Of a stretch of DNA of 64,000 bases, positions 1 through 12,500 are shown piece by piece (the first letter of the stretch is position 1; every line of letters begins with the position of its first letter). The notes beneath the pieces were generated by a model that was not told the origin of the DNA, made no database searches, and was given only the letters and a program-made list of their open reading frames with translations. The stretch is from NCBI RefSeq assembly GCF_015706575.1, contig NW_024037058.1, positions 16,947,547-17,011,546 on the forward strand. The letters are read 5' to 3'. The DNA comes from Patiria miniata (Eukaryota > Echinodermata > Asteroidea > Valvatida > Asterinidae). Position numbers and translations under genes: made by a program.

Positions 1-550
1 ACAACTGTTTTTAAATTGATGTTTTTCACCGGCCCTTGCCCTCAGATTTTTTTGAAATGTTAATTAATAAACAGAGAAATGTGAAAACAGGGAAACTTTG
101 GCAGTGCCCCCTCGTGTCAAATGAGCCTCTCCCCCCCCCCCCCCCCCCATATGAAAATGTGAACTTTCCACCCTCAGTCTATGGAATATCCTCTTGCAAA
201 GCAAGGGTCTATGATATGTGAGCAGATTTAGCGATTAATTATGCAAAACAAGACTGCATCTTGACACCTTGAGATTCTGACCATTCAGCGGGCGCCTTCT
301 GTTGGTCTTCAGTAACCTGTTGTATTACAGAAACTTGCCAGCCAAATTGACCAATCAAAAGCTTAGTCCTCATTTCTGATCAAATTGACGCCACAATTCC
401 ATTAAAGTTGACGTTGGTTATGTAGAGAGCTCTGGTGGACAAAACGGGTGATATTCTGACTACCCCACCCCACCACCTTTGAGTCTTATATTGAGATGTA
501 AAATGCTGGCATAACATTTTGACCCTATTAAATTTCTTGATCTCCTACAG
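1..550. other. 5' flank or 5'UTR intron upstream of PARP3
   Basis: I see no coding exon here. It holds a run of about 18 C at 131-148. It ends in a pyrimidine-rich stretch and CAG at 541-550 that looks like a splice acceptor, so an untranslated PARP3 exon further upstream, possibly outside the window, is likely. Confidence 0.4.
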
Positions 551-589
551 ACAGCTCCAGTTAAAAAAGTTTCCGATCACCAACTCGCC

Positions 590-3500
590 ATGCCTCCTAA
601 ACGAAAAGCTGCAGCGGCCAAAGCTGGAGGCAAAAAGAAGAAAGTAGAGGACCCGCCAGCTACCGACAGCAAGTCTGATATCAAGAAGAAAGTAGAGGCT
701 CTCAAGACTGCAGAGAAGGGGAAAAAGAAGACCTACGTCGTGGATAGCTACTACTCTGGCTCTGGCGCTGTAAGCAAAACCTCTGAGAGTTATTCTTGTT
801 TATTTCCAATAGCTCGGACCCCCGTGATTAGTTTATATTTTACCAGCATTGGATTGCTGGAGACTGATCTCAATTTCAAGACCGGTCTTGAGACCCAAGT
901 TTTGTGGTCTCGATATCAAACTGTCATTGGACTCAGTTTTGATCTTGGTCACGAATGCTTTTCAGCTCGTACGCGTGCCACGTCCAACAACTGTAGTCCG
1001 TAATTTGAGAAAATGTGATATACACAACAACTTTCTAGCTTTTTTCTCTCAGTGGGATATCAAATCCCTTTTTTACTTTTATTTGCATCCCCCTTTTGCT
1101 TTTAAATCTCTAGCCTGTTGCACTCTGCCAGTCTGCATCCCCCCACCCCTGGTTGCGCCACTGTTAACGCTAACAGGTGACTTTTTCTGAACTGTATACG
1201 TATCCCGTACACGTACCCTGTACACGTATCATTTCTTATGGTCACTATTGTAAGAATTATATACAGACAGCAGTATGCCTTATCTTACAAGCGCTTTCGC
1301 GTCTTTATTTTTAAAGTAAAGCGTTTTACCTTTGTTTTCATGTAATCAAATGCTTTCACTTCTTTTATCAACGTATGCGACAACCAGAAGATGGTGTTTG
1401 TACGTGGACAAACAGATACAGATACATGTATACGTACGAGTTGACTCTCGTATTAGCTGGCTGGTGTACAAGTTGGCTCGAGTATTAGTTAGCTCCCTTA
1501 TCTTCGAAAAGCTCAGGCTGGACATGTTTGTAAACTGAATGAAATGTTGTCACTGAAGAGTCTCTTTGTTTTTGCATTTGACGACATATTTATCATTTTT
1601 CGCCTTTGGTTTGATGCTCCGACAGGTGTACGAGGACTTTGATTGCATGCTGAACCAAACCAACATCTCGCAGAACAACAACAAATATTACGTCATCCAG
1701 TTGATACAATCTGGCAAAAATTACACTGTGTGGAGTAGATGGGGTCGTGTTGTAAGTAGTGACTTTAGTTTCTATTTTTTTGGTTCATCGTTGGATCAGC
1801 TGAAAATTGGACAAAATAGGTCCTGCTCGTATGGCGTCAAAGTACCATGTGACCATCCGTGTTCACACCCAGACGTATAGGCCGGGTCATGAGAGAGTCC
1901 TATTAGACTAAAAAAACTGCTCGTACAAGCTGAACCGGCAAACATGCACATGTCACGCTTGCCAACCGCGCAAGACATGGCAGAGTTCCGTGTCAGATGA
2001 CATGCGACTGCTTGGAGTCAATGCGAGGGATGCGACGGACAGGGCCAAGTGGAGGAGAGCCATAGGGAGAAAGCAGGCCAACCCAGAACAGACTGGACAA
2101 CGGCCTTAAAACTGACAATGATGATGATAGTCATTCACAATGCACTCTCAGTGCAAAATTTGACTTATAACAAATCTGTTTTTGTTCGGAAAACAAGGAA
2201 ATTTGGTTGGAAGTTGTCCAGTTTCAAACAGTGGATCTTCCTTGCAGTTGGTTTGAGATTCCCTTGTTTCAGTTTAATCCAGATCAATGAATTATTTTTA
2301 AAAAACAAATTCAAATTATTTTGCAGGGAGAGCCCGGAGCCAATCAGATGACCTCGTTTTCTGACGTCAGCCAGGCCATCAAATCCTTCGAGAAGAAATT
2401 CCAGGACAAGACGCGCAACAAGTGGGCTGAGCGGGCCAATTTCGCCCCAGTGGCCGGCAAGTACACGCTGATTGAGGTGGAGCAGAGCGAAGACGTGAAG
2501 GAAGACTTGAAGAAGGTGAGGCAAGAGTGGACTTAGTCTTGTTCCAAGAGGGGATTTGGATTTTGTCTCCTTAATGCAGATGGACCCTCTCCCTGGCAAG
2601 CGCTGTCAAGTTCCTTTTGTGTTAGAGGGTGAATCAATTCAGTGCTGCCAACTTTGAGTAAGAGCCGAGAGTGAGTATTTGGCGATGGAGCTTGATTAGA
2701 ATTAATGCAAGTGCGAAGCCGTAATGGCATGGGGTTCATTGCCCGCTTAAGGACCTTGAAAAATGTTGAATTATGGACGCTCTGTGATACGATCTGAGGC
2801 AGTTTATGACCACCAATAAGCAATTTGTTTTTAGCAAAAGATCATCATTTAAGCATAATATTTGTCGACAAGATGATTTGATTTTCAGGGAAATTTTTAC
2901 ACAACGATTCGCCTTTGGATAATAATTGGCAAAGAAAACCACCATACTGTAGTGGGTGGCAACCATCTTTGGTGGAGTGCGTGATCCCACTACTATGCTA
3001 ACGACCAGCGGTGAACACAATTACTTCATTTCTACGATTGCAAATACACATAGAAATACATGTATGTCGAAGTTAGTAGGCCAATAAAAATTAGGTCTGC
3101 AAGCTGACCTTGTACTTGATTAGAGAGATGTGTTTTGCTCAAGGTCATGGGTGAAGCTAATAATGTTCATATGCTTATTAATACTGCTCTCTCATAGCAT
3201 CTTAAATTGCATTGGATGAAATGCGTAGTGATGGTACATTGTAGTTTCTTGTAGTCTTGTTGTGTTTCTTGTATTCTAACGGGTTGACCCACATTGGAGG
3301 TCAAAAGAACAACTATGTGCTGGGCGATCTCAGACTCTATATCCAAGCATGAAGCAGTGGTTGGACTGAGGCTCGAGTAGTTGAGTAGTGTCTTGAGAAG
3401 GAGTAATGAACATCCAACTTTCTCTCTGAAAAATAATTTGGTATCTTGCTTTCAGTTTCTTCTGAAAGAGCTTGGAATGAATGTTGCTGGTGTTTAGCAG

Positions 3501-6500
3501 ATTAGGCCAAAGTTACACAACTTGTGAATAGTTAATGGTGCTCCTTGTGTTTCCGGAGTCCCTTCCATCATGAAACATAGGAGTTAAAAATAAAATGACG
3601 TCATATAAAGTAACCATAACTGCGCTTTTCTGTGCAGCTGAGTGAACTGGAAGCTGGTGGCTCCAAAACAACAACTAAATCATCAGAGTATGCCCCAAGT
3701 AAACTGGACACACCAACCCAGAAACTCTTGGATCTGATCTTCGATAACAACATGTTTCAAGAGCAGATGGCAAACTTTGAGCTTGGTGAGTTTGGGAGAA
3801 TGGAAGTGGGGAGGGGGGGGGGGGGTAGCCTTGGTTCAAAACTTGGTTCAATCCAGTCTTGGTTGGTGTTTATTGTTATCAAAATCTACCAATAAACAAT
3901 GCATGTTTGTTTTTCGAACTGTCAGATGTGAAGAAAATGCCCCTGGGTAAACTGAGCAAAGCCCAGCTGGCCAAAGGCTTTGATGCTCTTGAGGACATTG
4001 AGACTGCCATCAACAACAAGGCTGGCACCAAGAAACTGCAGGAACTCAGCTCCAGGTTCTACACGTTGATACCGCATTCCTTCGGCCGTAAGCTCCCGCC
4101 GACCATCAGCGATGCTGAGACATTGCAGAACAAGAAAGATATGCTCCTGGTGAGATTTCAAAGGCGTGGGTTATACTTGTTTTGTTTAATATTATTATTT
4201 ATTTCTGGTTATTAAATCCAAGGATTCCTCAAAAGCACCAAAGGTGCTGAAGCTGGCACACCTGAAAAAAAAACCCACCAAAATCTGTGGAGAAAAGGAA
4301 ATGAGGAAATGTTTGTTTGTTTTTATTTATTTATTTCTGGTAATGAAACCAAGGATTCTTCAAAAGTGGGCGTCTGACGTGACGTCACCTTCGTTGCTCG
4401 ATCGCGAAAAAAATAAGTCACGCTTTATCAACGACTGTTTCGTGTAATAATACGTGCTCCGATCCGCGCCGCGCCGTACGACAGTATGGGCTTTGAACTC
4501 ACCCAAGGAGCACGTAACATTACACAAAACAGTCGTGGATAAAGTGCGACTTGTTTTTCTTCAATCGAGCAACGACGTCACGTCAGACGCCCTCATTCGA
4601 CAAGTCGATTCAAGAACTGAGCCTCCCTGCAAACACATTGAGTTGTAAGTTTTCAGACTATTTTGCTGTTTTTTTTTAAAAATTTGCTGTTTGGGAACAA
4701 TATAAGGGGTCTCATGGAATGTCAAGAATGTATAGATCAATCCAGGATAACTGTCTCTCTCATTTGTATTCTCTTTACCGTTTTTTTTGGGTCTTTTTGT
4801 CCTCGCGTGGGTTTGTGACTATGCTACTGTGACGGTGTCACCAAAGTGTGGCAAATCGGTGGAGCGTTGGTATGGAGGGGTACCCGTAATTCAACGCTCC
4901 ACTCAGTAGAGCTAGTTCTTATATGACTTGAAATTCTGCCATTTTGATTAAAGTTAGCATTACTCATTACTCAACTCAATATTCAACTCAATATTCGAAT
5001 AGCTGTTATCAGTTTGAATAACCAAAAACTACACACGTACACACACACAGGACTGTGATGTTATTTTATCGTAAAGTTGTGGTGCTTTATTGTCAGATGC
5101 CACTTTTTTTTTCCAGGGTAAGTTTTCGACGGCAACAGTGGTTCATTGTTCTCATCCTTTTGTCAGGTTAAAGCCCTTGACAGTTATAAAACGCTGGCTG
5201 CAAAACACTGCAGCGGACCACATTGATCACCGCACGAAAGTTTTAACTGCGCACACAAGTTTTAACTTTTGACCGGCCCAGTATGCAATTGCAGCTGGCA
5301 GTTTCACATATCCGAATATTCGATCAACTGCAGTTTTGAGTAATCCAATACTGAATTATTCGAAAATGGACAGCCCTATTAAAGCGATATCTCAAATAAT
5401 TGGAATTAACTTTCAATTTGCAGTGAAAATATATTATAATCGGACAAAATTGTGAAAAGTGTTTCTCTTTTTTGCACTTGGCAGGTTCTGAGCGACATTG
5501 TTATTGCTCAGGATATCAAGAGAGAACAGGACGAGACAATGGTAAGTATTTCAACTTTTAGATTTTTGATTATATTTTAGTGTTAAGGAACTTACAGGTG
5601 CAAGACAAGCGCTTATGTGACCCATGGGCTTATCTCGTATATAGTTTGTATGCCCTTAGTTCTTAAGATGGGAAGGAGAATCAAAAGTCCAATTGTCCGG
5701 GATTAAAAGCCAAGATATTTCATGGAGGCTGAATCTTAGCCTACAAAGGGTGAAATTACTATCAGAAAATGGACTTTTTCCAACCAAAAACCACATTTGT
5801 TAGAGAACAAAAAACTCAACCAACTTTTTACTGTATATGCTTTCTAAGGTAGCAAAGGAATTTGACAGCTCAGAAATGGATAGGGCTAGTTTACTTTGTC
5901 TGAATATTTTGTGGATCTGATTTCACCCTTTAAAATGTCGAATGCATTTCCGAACTTGTGTAATTCCCCAACCTAATTGACCTATCGCCATTTGCGAGTT
6001 AGCCACGCCCCTTTAGACAACCCGATTCTATCGCAATAGGTTAACCCTAGCACTCTCAAATCCTCCAAAATCCTCTTTGCAAAATGGAGGATTTTGCAGG
6101 ATTGAAGTTACATGGCAAAAGTGTGTTGCTGATTTCGGAGGATTTAATGTGTTAAGGTCTTGAGCCGGACCTGGTGTTGTTTGTGCTCAGCCGTGCATAA
6201 ATTTAGGCCTAGGTTATTCTTGAAATCCTCCGCACTGCTCCAGGATGTCACTGGCTCTGCCTCAACATATTGACAGGCTTTTTGCAGGATTGAGGCAGCG
6301 GTCACCCCTCCAAGGACCACATTAAAGAAATAACAGAGGATTTTGCAGGATTGAGGCTATGTGCAATTTTTACATGGAGGCAGTTAGAGGATTTTGCGGG
6401 AATGAGGTTGCATCCTAGCTAAAAATGCCTAGGGAGTTAGGGTTAATTTAATTGACAAGACTCCGCTACCATATTTCTCCATCAGCTTTCCTTTTTATCA

Positions 6501-9500
6501 TTTTACAGTCACAGTCCCAGGCTGCAGTGGCACCGAATCCGCTGGACGTGAACTATGAACTACTGAAATGCAAGCTGGAACATTTGGCTCCCAAGTCAAA
6601 GGAACACAAGGTAGGACTTCTGAAATTCATGAGATTCATTGACTGTTTGATCAGTCACAGTCAGTCAGAAATTCAATCCAGTCCCCCTCCCATACATTCT
6701 AGACATGCAAGTGTATACCAACAGTCAGATCATATTTCTTGCAGGCACTATTTCTTGTAGTCAAATTCCATTAACAGACAGAAGCAAGTAACTGGTTGGT
6801 ATAGCTTGCTTATCAATCTCCTACAGTCAAAGCGCAGCTGTATCAAGTTACATATAAACATACACAGCCAGGCAAACCTGCTCTATGTAGGCTGGGAGCT
6901 CTCACCCGACTGTTTAGCAGTCATTTAATTGAATTTAACAGCTGGAGTCAGGGCTCGATTTACAAAAAAAAAGTGGCATGCACTGGTGCATGTAGACCAA
7001 AAAACCTACATGCACCAAGAAAAACCCACATGCACCATAATTGACTTACACCCGTCTGCTTCTCTGAAGGCATTCTTTCTCTTTGATTTATCGAACTTTC
7101 TACAGACAGTACAGTAAATAGCCTTTTTTACTCGATCATGCTCAAGGCAAGCCTAGACCCGTGAACGTGGCGTAACGCCACTGTGGCTGTTGTGGCATTT
7201 TGAACATGGCGAAATTGATCCGCCATACATAATTTCGTACATGTGTTGAGTACTCACATAGAAAGCTAAATTTGCCTTCCCGCGTGTTCAGGATGTGTCA
7301 TTTCGACGAAATTTGCCGTCGATGAAAACCCATACGAACGTGTAGAAATTGGATTTTAACCTGACAAGTGACACAAGTACCCAGGGTCATTTGCGTCAGT
7401 GCAAAATTATCGGAGTCCTAGCCTCCGAGCTACCCGTCTGCTTCATTCATGTGGCGCATATGATAGGCGGCGTACGATTGGCCAATAACGAGACCACGTG
7501 ATAAACGCAGCTAATAATTTGGAATGACACTTAGGAACTGGACATAAGGAATGCCCGGAGCGTCAGTGCGATACCAAATTATCCGCAGCATGTATCACGT
7601 GGTAAATCACATGCATGATCGGAGGCAAGGCGGTTGCAGGACTTTGAGATCTTGCCAAACTTTAATGCGTATTCTGAATCTGCTGTGAGAAATAATTTAT
7701 GGATATGTAAAAGAAATAACATGTTTGTACACTATCTGGTCAAGTATTCAACAAACTTTATTTTTATTCTCACTCATATGTAAACAGTAAATATATGCAT
7801 GAAATGAGTATTTTGGTGGCTAAAAAAGTTACATGCACGTCGTGCATGCTCAGTAAAAAAGCTACGTGCACAAGCAAAAATCTACATGCACTGGTGCATG
7901 CGTGCACCGGGTAAATCGAGCCCTGGCTGGAGTGGGAGGGTAAGTGTGAGACTGAACCAAGAATTGGGCTGGAGTGAGATTCAAACCCGCCCACTTCAAA
8001 TCACCATAGCTGAGCTCAGTGGCGTAGCCACGTGGGGGGGCGACCACCCCCCCATGAAACCTTGTCGCCCCCCCAGTCGCCCCCCCACTGAGATTTTGAG
8101 TTTCTAAAAAAATTATCATTGATCTACATGACGCCATGGGCCCTATTATGTACTACAATGTATCTTTTGCTTAGAAAATATTGGTTAAAGTGGTCAGAAA
8201 TTGCCTCAGATAGCACCACAGAGCATTTAGAATCCAAAATTCCTGGCTACGCCACTGGCTGAGCTCTATCAACTGAGCTGCTTAGTCTCTTAATTACTCA
8301 TTGTCTTTGTTCATGATGTGCTAGTCAGATCATAGGGGATGCTGAACATCACCAGGGGTGCCGTTCATTATACAAAATGTACATCTTATACAAACATTCG
8401 CGCTTACGTCCCTTAACCATACAGCAAATTGGTACGTTTAAAAAACTTTTACGGTTTGTTCTCAGTTTTTAAGGACTGATTCATTCATATTGACTGATGG
8501 AAAGTTAGAAAATACTATCAATATTGTACCCCATCAACGGCCAGAAAAGGAGAGTTGGGGGTGACCTAGAGTGGTTTCCGATGCATCTGCTGTGTATTTT
8601 GAATGTATCCAAAGTTATTGGAGGCGGGGATTAGTCTCAGAGGCCATTGCAAGTTGAATTTGAACGTATTCGCGTGCGCGCCGAGATGCCTGATGCTCAC
8701 GCGAAGACGCGGTGGCTATAACTTTTGCACATTCAGGAAGTTCAGGCTGCGCGGGAACCATTACAGTACAGTACCCTCAGGCTGTGTGTCCTGTCTACGG
8801 AGCTCTCAAAAGAGATTTAAAACGCGCCCTCTTTTGTTGGCGTACGGAGCCCATCCCATGGGATTTATGCCCTTGGATCACCCCAAAAGTCCCAACACTA
8901 GTAGCATTTAGCACTGCTGCAAACCTAGAAAATGTTAAATCCGGGATCACTACGTGGTTTAATATTGGATCAACAATGTTTTATTCAAAGAATTTCCAAT
9001 CCTGCTTTGAGAACTTAAGCGCCTGATCGTACTTTTAATCCATTGACACAGTGTTTCTTTGATTCAATAATTTGGTTATGATTTTACTTTGTTTCTAGGT
9101 GATTTCTACCTATGTTGACCAGACAAAGGGTGGATGGAGGCAGGCAAAGTTGTTGAATGTCTGGAAGGTGGCTAGAGAAGGAGAAGTAAGCTCTGTTATT
9201 TACTATTTTTTTGGGGGGGGGGCAAGGGGATTATTGCAAACACAAACATTTCTTTGTCGTATCGTTCCATATTTCAACTTCCATTCATTCATTCATACAT
9301 ACATATATTTCAATATTGCTGAAAAGTACAAGACGTAAAACAAGACGATGAATAAATAACATTAATAAGAAACTGAATAAGGAGCATAAATAAGATACTA
9401 AACTAGAGGTTCGCGTTTTGTTGAGTTACAAATGCAGAGTGGTCGGGCAGACAACTATTTCATTAAAAACTGCCCAGTTAAGTTATGAATATTTTTATGT

Positions 9501-12500
9501 CAGAACAAAGGATCACACAATTTAACCTGTCCAGTACAACCAATTGCCCAATTACATCGGAAGGGGGAGGGAGGGAATAGTACCATAAAAAATACAAAAT
9601 ACTTTTTATGACTTTTGCCGTTGGGAAGGGGGAGTGAAATTGGTCGCTGGGGGGGGGGGGGGGGGGGGGCGACGGCCTATTCCGGTAGCCCAGGAAGGAA
9701 AGGTCAACAACTGCCGAATGTGCACTTGTACAGGATGCTATAAAAAAAAAAGGAGGATTACAAAAAGTGGTGACTTCAGATATTCTTCAACCATTAGCAA
9801 AAAAATATATACTAACTGTAGCAGAAACATTCTGCTAACCTTTTATAACATATTTGAAAGTAGAATGCATGGCTTGCATGTGCAAAGAGGTTCTGTTGTA
9901 TTCCTTTTATAAAAAGAAATTCCGCCTGTAATCTTAGCCGACTGCTCTGTGCTTACTGACTCCATGAAAGGGACAGAGATTCGGTAAGCAGAAAATCTTG
10001 TGCTGAGCACTGCCGTGATTTCATTCCCAGATTTCATCCATTTTGCAGCTTTGCTGCATTTTTCTTGGGCATTCATATTTCCACACTCGATAAAATGTAA
10101 TAAAATTCGCAAGTTTAAGGAATAATTAGTCCTTTTTGTCTATGCAATCACTATGTCTGTACGTACATGTACGTGTATGTATGGGTGTATGTATGTAGTA
10201 TGCATGTATGTGTGGTATTTGGTTAAAGTTTTGTAAAATTGGTCTTATTGCAAAAGTTGAAGTCCAATTGGAACCAAACGTGGGTCATAGATGCAACGTG
10301 GCAACCTTCATACTGCAAAAGCAGGGAAGACGCATGGTTCGAGAACCATCTTGTTTTTTACTTAATTGTTTTTCTTCACAAACAGGATAAACGATTTGCT
10401 GCCCATGACAGCATTGAGAATCGTCGTCTGTTGTGGCATGGCACTAACGTGGCTGTGGTGGCGGCCATCCTGAAAACGGGCCTGCGCATCATGCCTCACT
10501 CTGGCGGCCGCGTCGGCTGTGGAATCTACTTCGCTTCCGAGCATGCTAAATCCGCTGCATATGGTAAGGGCTCTTTCTTCAAATCCATTACTATTCTTTG
10601 CATATGAGTCCTGTCATAACCTGAAAGGTAACAATTTTTTTTGAGGTACCTCAATTTACCCCACATCCAACTCTGCCTATAGCACTCCATGGTATTACCG
10701 TAGGCCCAAAATTGTTGTGTTACCCTGACCCGACCGACCCTTAAATCTTTGGTCGGGTTTGGTTTTTTCTTTTTTTTCACTTGAAAAGAATTAAATCAAC
10801 GATGAAACTTTTCGGATTTTAATCAGAAATCCAACTTTTTCAAATTTAATTTAAAAATTCAGATTTTTCTGACCATCTTTTCCCACAAAGTCTAATTTTT
10901 TTAGATTACATTTCAACGAATTTGATGAAAACGGCACTCCGACATCTGTATTGTGAGCGCAGTTTTAATCTTAACTACCAGTCGTTAGTGCACAGACTGT
11001 ATGACAGACACACACAAGTAAGCCCAGGTTAGAGTAGTTTACGGCTGCAAATTAGTTTTGATCCGACATGATTGAAAGTCTAGGTACAGGGACGATAATG
11101 AAAAAAATAGAGTGCTACTGCCTTGTGGTCTGGAACATCAAATGCAACATCTGCACGTAATGCTGCAGGTGTTGGGTACGAGTCCAGCTTTTGGGGTTGT
11201 GGGCAGGGGCGGATCGGGGGGGGGGGGGGGGTGCACCGATACGCTGGAATGACACACTATAATCATTACAAAAGCCATTATTTCATCTTGACATTAAATC
11301 TAGATGAAAAAGCCTATTTTTCTGGCACATTTGTGATCAAAATGTACCAAAGCCATGCCATGACAAAACTTCCCCCGCAGGTTTGAACAAATTCACCCCC
11401 CCCCCCTTTGGAAAATCCTAGATCCGCCCCTGGTGGGGGTATGTGCTTGGGCAAGGCACTTTGTCACTAGTTGTTTTTCTCCACTCAAGGGTACCTGTGA
11501 AAGGCAGATATGATTATTGTGCTAAATCTTTGCTGCTTGTGTGTGGCCTAGTGGTTAGGGTTCGTGACTCATGATCAGAGGGTCCGGGGTTCGAATCCAG
11601 CCGCTGGTCATATATTGTGTCCTTGGGCAAGACACTTCACCCCCACTTGCCCCTCTCCACCCAGGAGTATAAATGGGTACCGGCATTAGCTGGGGAGTAA
11701 CCTGCGATGGACTAGCATCCCATCCAGGGGGAGTAGAAATATTCTCAGTCGTTTCATGCTACTGAAACCGGAGATAAACGCCGGCCTGATGAGCCACGTT
11801 GGCTCGGGACAGACTTACTTACTTGCATAGCATTGAGCTGTATACTCATCGAGTCCCCAGGGAGCTGAGATGGTCTTTGGAATTTTTATGGGCAAAATGA
11901 GCAGGGGCAATAATGCTGAAGCGCTTTGTTGAGGACAAAAAAAAAGTGTCTAAGGCAAACCTGGATTTTTTTGGGCCAAATTGCCGACCTCAAACTTTTG
12001 ATTGCCACTTTGGTTGTTGATAATTTGAAATGAGCACTTTTTGCAAATGTTTCTGGGACTATTTTCTTCATGACCATTTGAACAGAAATGATCCTTACGT
12101 ACATCTTTAGTGGGTTTCAAACATGGCAAAAGAACACGCAAATGTATGTCTAAAATTTAAAAAAAAAACCTGAAAAAATAAAATTATTTCCCTACCTAAC
12201 TACCTGGATTTTTTTTCAGGTCGTTACCGTAAACGCACTATTTATTTTGTTTGGCCTGAGTAAAATGAAATATATGTGCGCTTCAAAATCATGCATTGTT
12301 ATTAGTAGTGTAGAACATGACATTAATCAGTTTTTAAAAAAAATTGTGTGTCATCATACTTTTATTCTTGGCAGTGAGATCTACCAACAACGGTACAGGC
12401 ATCATGTTCTTGAATGAGGTAGTGCTGGGCAAGGAGCACCATATCACCCAGGGTGATGGCAGTCTGAAAAAGGCCCCGTCGGGCTATAATTGCATCATTG

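Noticed and set aside
8603..9026. Two overlapping open frames of about 100 codons in a PARP3 intron
   Set aside because: Neither reads like a protein family, and they overlap in different frames.
11541..11612. Possible functional tRNA gene
   Set aside because: Boxes A and B match, but no full cloverleaf or acceptor stem could be drawn, and a SINE body follows directly.
11785..11812. CTGATGAG plus stem in the SINE tail, like a hammerhead ribozyme core
   Set aside because: The second conserved box reads CGGGAC instead of CGAAAC and the third stem is not evident; more likely a LINE-recognition hairpin.
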